Shown here piece by piece: positions 62,621 to 64,000 of a DNA stretch of 64,000 nt; within the stretch, counting starts at the first letter, position 1, and every line of letters starts with the position of its first letter. The stretch spans positions 1 through 64,000 of the forward strand of contig CAVORD010000006.1 of the NCBI GenBank assembly GCA_963698535.1. The letters are read 5' to 3'. This DNA comes from CAVORD01 sp963698535. Its GTDB lineage: Bacteria; Bacteroidota; Bacteroidia; Bacteroidales; VadinHA17. The notes beneath the pieces were generated by a model, which was given only the letters and a program-made list of their open reading frames with translations, was not told where the DNA came from and did not search any database. Position numbers and translations under genes: made by a program.

Positions 62621-63350
62621 ATGAAAAGAATTATTGGATCGATGGTTGTAGTGCTGCTGGTAACAGTAGCTGCTGAGGGGCAGGGAGTACTGACTGAGAG
62701 CAGTATATATTTTGGTGATAAGACTGCTTCTGCATGGATAGCCCCCTCAATGAGCGGGCTGGAACTGGTTAAGAAAAATCTGGTTAAGTATACTAAGAAA
62801 AACCTTGGAATTAGTCTTAAGTCTGAAGGTAAGGATGTGCTAAGAGCAAAAGAGGTGTCCGCAGAAAGTATTGCTTCTAAAAGAGGTGATCTGGTTGTTA
62901 AACTGTTTGACGATAATGGAACTGCCAAGATAGGAGTTGCATTTATGATGGGTTACGACATAGCCACTTAATACGAGAGAATATCCCACAGAAATGGGAA
63001 ACCTTAAGCTATATGTTTCTGAATTTCTTAAGTATCACTACAAGGATTACCTTGAAACAAACATAGGTGATGATACTAAACGTATTAGTCAGGTAAACAA
63101 AGAGATAAATAAAAATGAGAGAGCCATATCAGGATTAACCAAAATCATCACCTCCGGTGAAGATGATCTTGCTGCAGGTCCCGGTCCTGAGGAGAGTCTG
63201 AAGATCAATAACAAGATTATAGAGAGCAAATCCAAAAGAGAATCACTGGCTGCAATAAATCTTAATCTGAAGAATGAGGTTACAAGACTGGAATACAATA
63301 TAAGCTCAAATAACAATGAGCTAAATAAGGTTGATATGATCAGGTTCTAA
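62621..63350 (+). pseudogene. secreted coiled-coil protein of unknown function, frameshifted
   Basis: Two frames form one protein. The first has a signal peptide (MKRIIGSMVVVLLVTVAAEGQ) and an unrecognised domain ending FMMGYDIA. The second continues as LNTREYPTEMGNLKLYVSEFLKYHYKDYL and a helical coil (ISQVNKEINKNERAISGLTKIIT, LKINNKIIESKSKRESLAAINLNLKNEVTRLEYN). Removing one base near 62963-62966 joins them into about 243 residues. The family is not recognised. It follows the OmpA-family gene by 59 nt and precedes a single-pass membrane protein by 23 nt, so the three may be transcribed together. Confidence 0.65.
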
Positions 63351-63373
63351 CAATCCTCATTAATAAAGAAATA

Positions 63374-63879
63374 ATGGAAAAGAAAGAAGAACAAAAGGGA
63401 ACTATTAAGGGTTTTATTAAGCGTTACTGGAACTTTTTGATCGTGATACTTCTGGTTGTAATGGCTGTATTATATTACAACTTCAGGATTGCCAGGATCG
63501 AGAAGAAGTCAGTAGAACAGCTGGCAACAATGGAAACGGAGTATAAGAGCACTATCGACAGTCTTCGGCTGGTGAAAATGGAGCAGCTCTGTAAAACATT
63601 CTCATGGGCGGTGAGAAGTGAACTGATAAGGAATAACCTCGAAGGTGTTGATATACTGTTCAATACCTTTATCAAGGAGCCCGATATCATCAAACTAACC
63701 CTTGTGAGTGAACTCGACAGAACGGTTTTACTGTCTACCGATAAAAAGGAGCAAGGGGAGATATATTGCCGATAATTTAATTTTTGGCGATTTCTGAGAT
63801 CACACGTGATGGGAATAGGATAGTAGTTCCGGTAAACGGACTAAGTGAGAAGATAGGGATACTGGTTGTCTCCTTCTAG
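63374..63879 (+). pseudogene. single-pass membrane protein of unknown function, frameshifted
   Basis: A short cytoplasmic tail, one transmembrane helix (about 18-36: NFLIVILLVVMAVLYYNF) and an extracytoplasmic domain with helices (EKKSVEQLATMETEYKSTIDSLRLV) and a PAS/Cache-like core. The first frame ends early after KKEQGEIYC. Continuation in other frames reads RYIADNLIFGD and then ISEITRDGNRIVVPVNGLSEKIGILVVSF, ending at 63879. One-base changes at the GGGG 63755-63758 and near 63787-63793 restore it (about 168 residues). The membrane-anchored Cache-like fold suggests a sensor or accessory protein, but this is uncertain. Confidence 0.6.
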
Positions 63880-63881
63880 CT

Positions 63882-64000
63882 TTACTCCCTTTTTCTGTTC
63901 TCTATCAGATCGGGTAATGGAATACTAATTTCCACCAGCCCCATAATCTCTTTTTCTCTGTACCATGGTACCTGGCAGATAAGTTTCTTTTTGCCCTCCT
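63882..64000 (-). CDS. PAS-domain-like protein, C-terminal fragment (5' end outside window)
   Basis: The minus strand is open from the window edge to a TAA at 63882-63884. The residues GKKKLICQVPWYREKEIMGLVEISIPLPDLIENR match the last strands of PAS domains in which 'WYR..e..GlvEisi.iP' closes the fold. Only about 38 residues are visible, so the rest of the protein, possibly a DUF438-type or signalling protein, is unknown. Its stop is 2 nt from the stop of the convergent membrane-protein gene. Confidence 0.55.
   Translation of the reverse strand, partial: EGKKKLICQVPWYREKEIMGLVEISIPLPDLIENRKRE

Overview
The window reads as a chromosomal segment of an anaerobic member of the Bacteroidota, most likely Bacteroidales. 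The evidence is the recurring TTTG...TAnnTTTG promoters, type IX secretion (T9SS) C-terminal sorting domains, a TonB-dependent receptor with a carboxypeptidase-like N-terminal domain, DUF5689, DUF4294, DUF6249 and GWxTD-family proteins, a propeller-type sensor kinase, and a NAD-linked formate dehydrogenase set in place of aerobic respiratory genes. No rRNA, CRISPR array, prophage or plasmid genes were seen; one tRNA (Ser-GCU) is present.

Layout. 0-6 kb: housekeeping genes (SPOR-protein tail, smpB, Yip1-like protein, miaA) and a bcp-recA-S9 peptidase operon. 6.1-10.6 kb: a three-gene formate dehydrogenase operon (NuoE-, NuoF- and FdhA-like). 10.6-15.2 kb: repeat DNA with a MITE-like element, a PHP phosphoesterase, a POT-type transporter and two conserved envelope proteins. 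15.2-20 kb: SPOR/TPR protein, clpS, nfeD, floA, then an ECF sigma factor with a small membrane partner, read from a striking symmetric divergent promoter pair that also faces a DUF6249 gene. 20-28.7 kb: M64 peptidase (frameshifted), MscS-like channel, transaldolase-like enzyme, and an ABC-F / acyl-ACP thioesterase / GWxTD lipoprotein / rlmB operon. 28.8-39.4 kb: an accessory cluster of a TonB receptor, two DUF5689 lipoproteins, endonuclease I with a T9SS tail, two endonuclease/exonuclease/phosphatase (EEP) proteins and an OB-fold T9SS protein; I read it as a candidate extracellular nucleic-acid capture locus. 39.7-45.5 kb: secreted alpha/beta hydrolase, rlmD, SpoIIE-type phosphatase and an OLD-like ATPase. 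45.7-47 kb: tRNA-Ser, a terminator and a roughly 196-bp tandem array followed by dispersed repeats. 47-53.4 kb: ChaN-like protein, PepSY-like protein, a second ECF sigma factor, an abundant-looking Ala-rich lipoprotein, two L,D-transpeptidases, an envelope protein of unknown function and a DRGH nuclease. 53.5-64 kb: propeller sensor kinase, a sensor lacking an output domain, TrkH, an OmpA-family protein and small envelope proteins.

At least eleven genes appear frameshifted. Almost all of those shifts are repaired by removing one base, and all fall in envelope, secreted or accessory genes, while the core cytoplasmic genes are intact. This is either an insertion-biased sequencing artefact or localised decay, and reads are needed to decide. 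Where genes are listed as pseudogene, the span covers the whole reconstructed gene.
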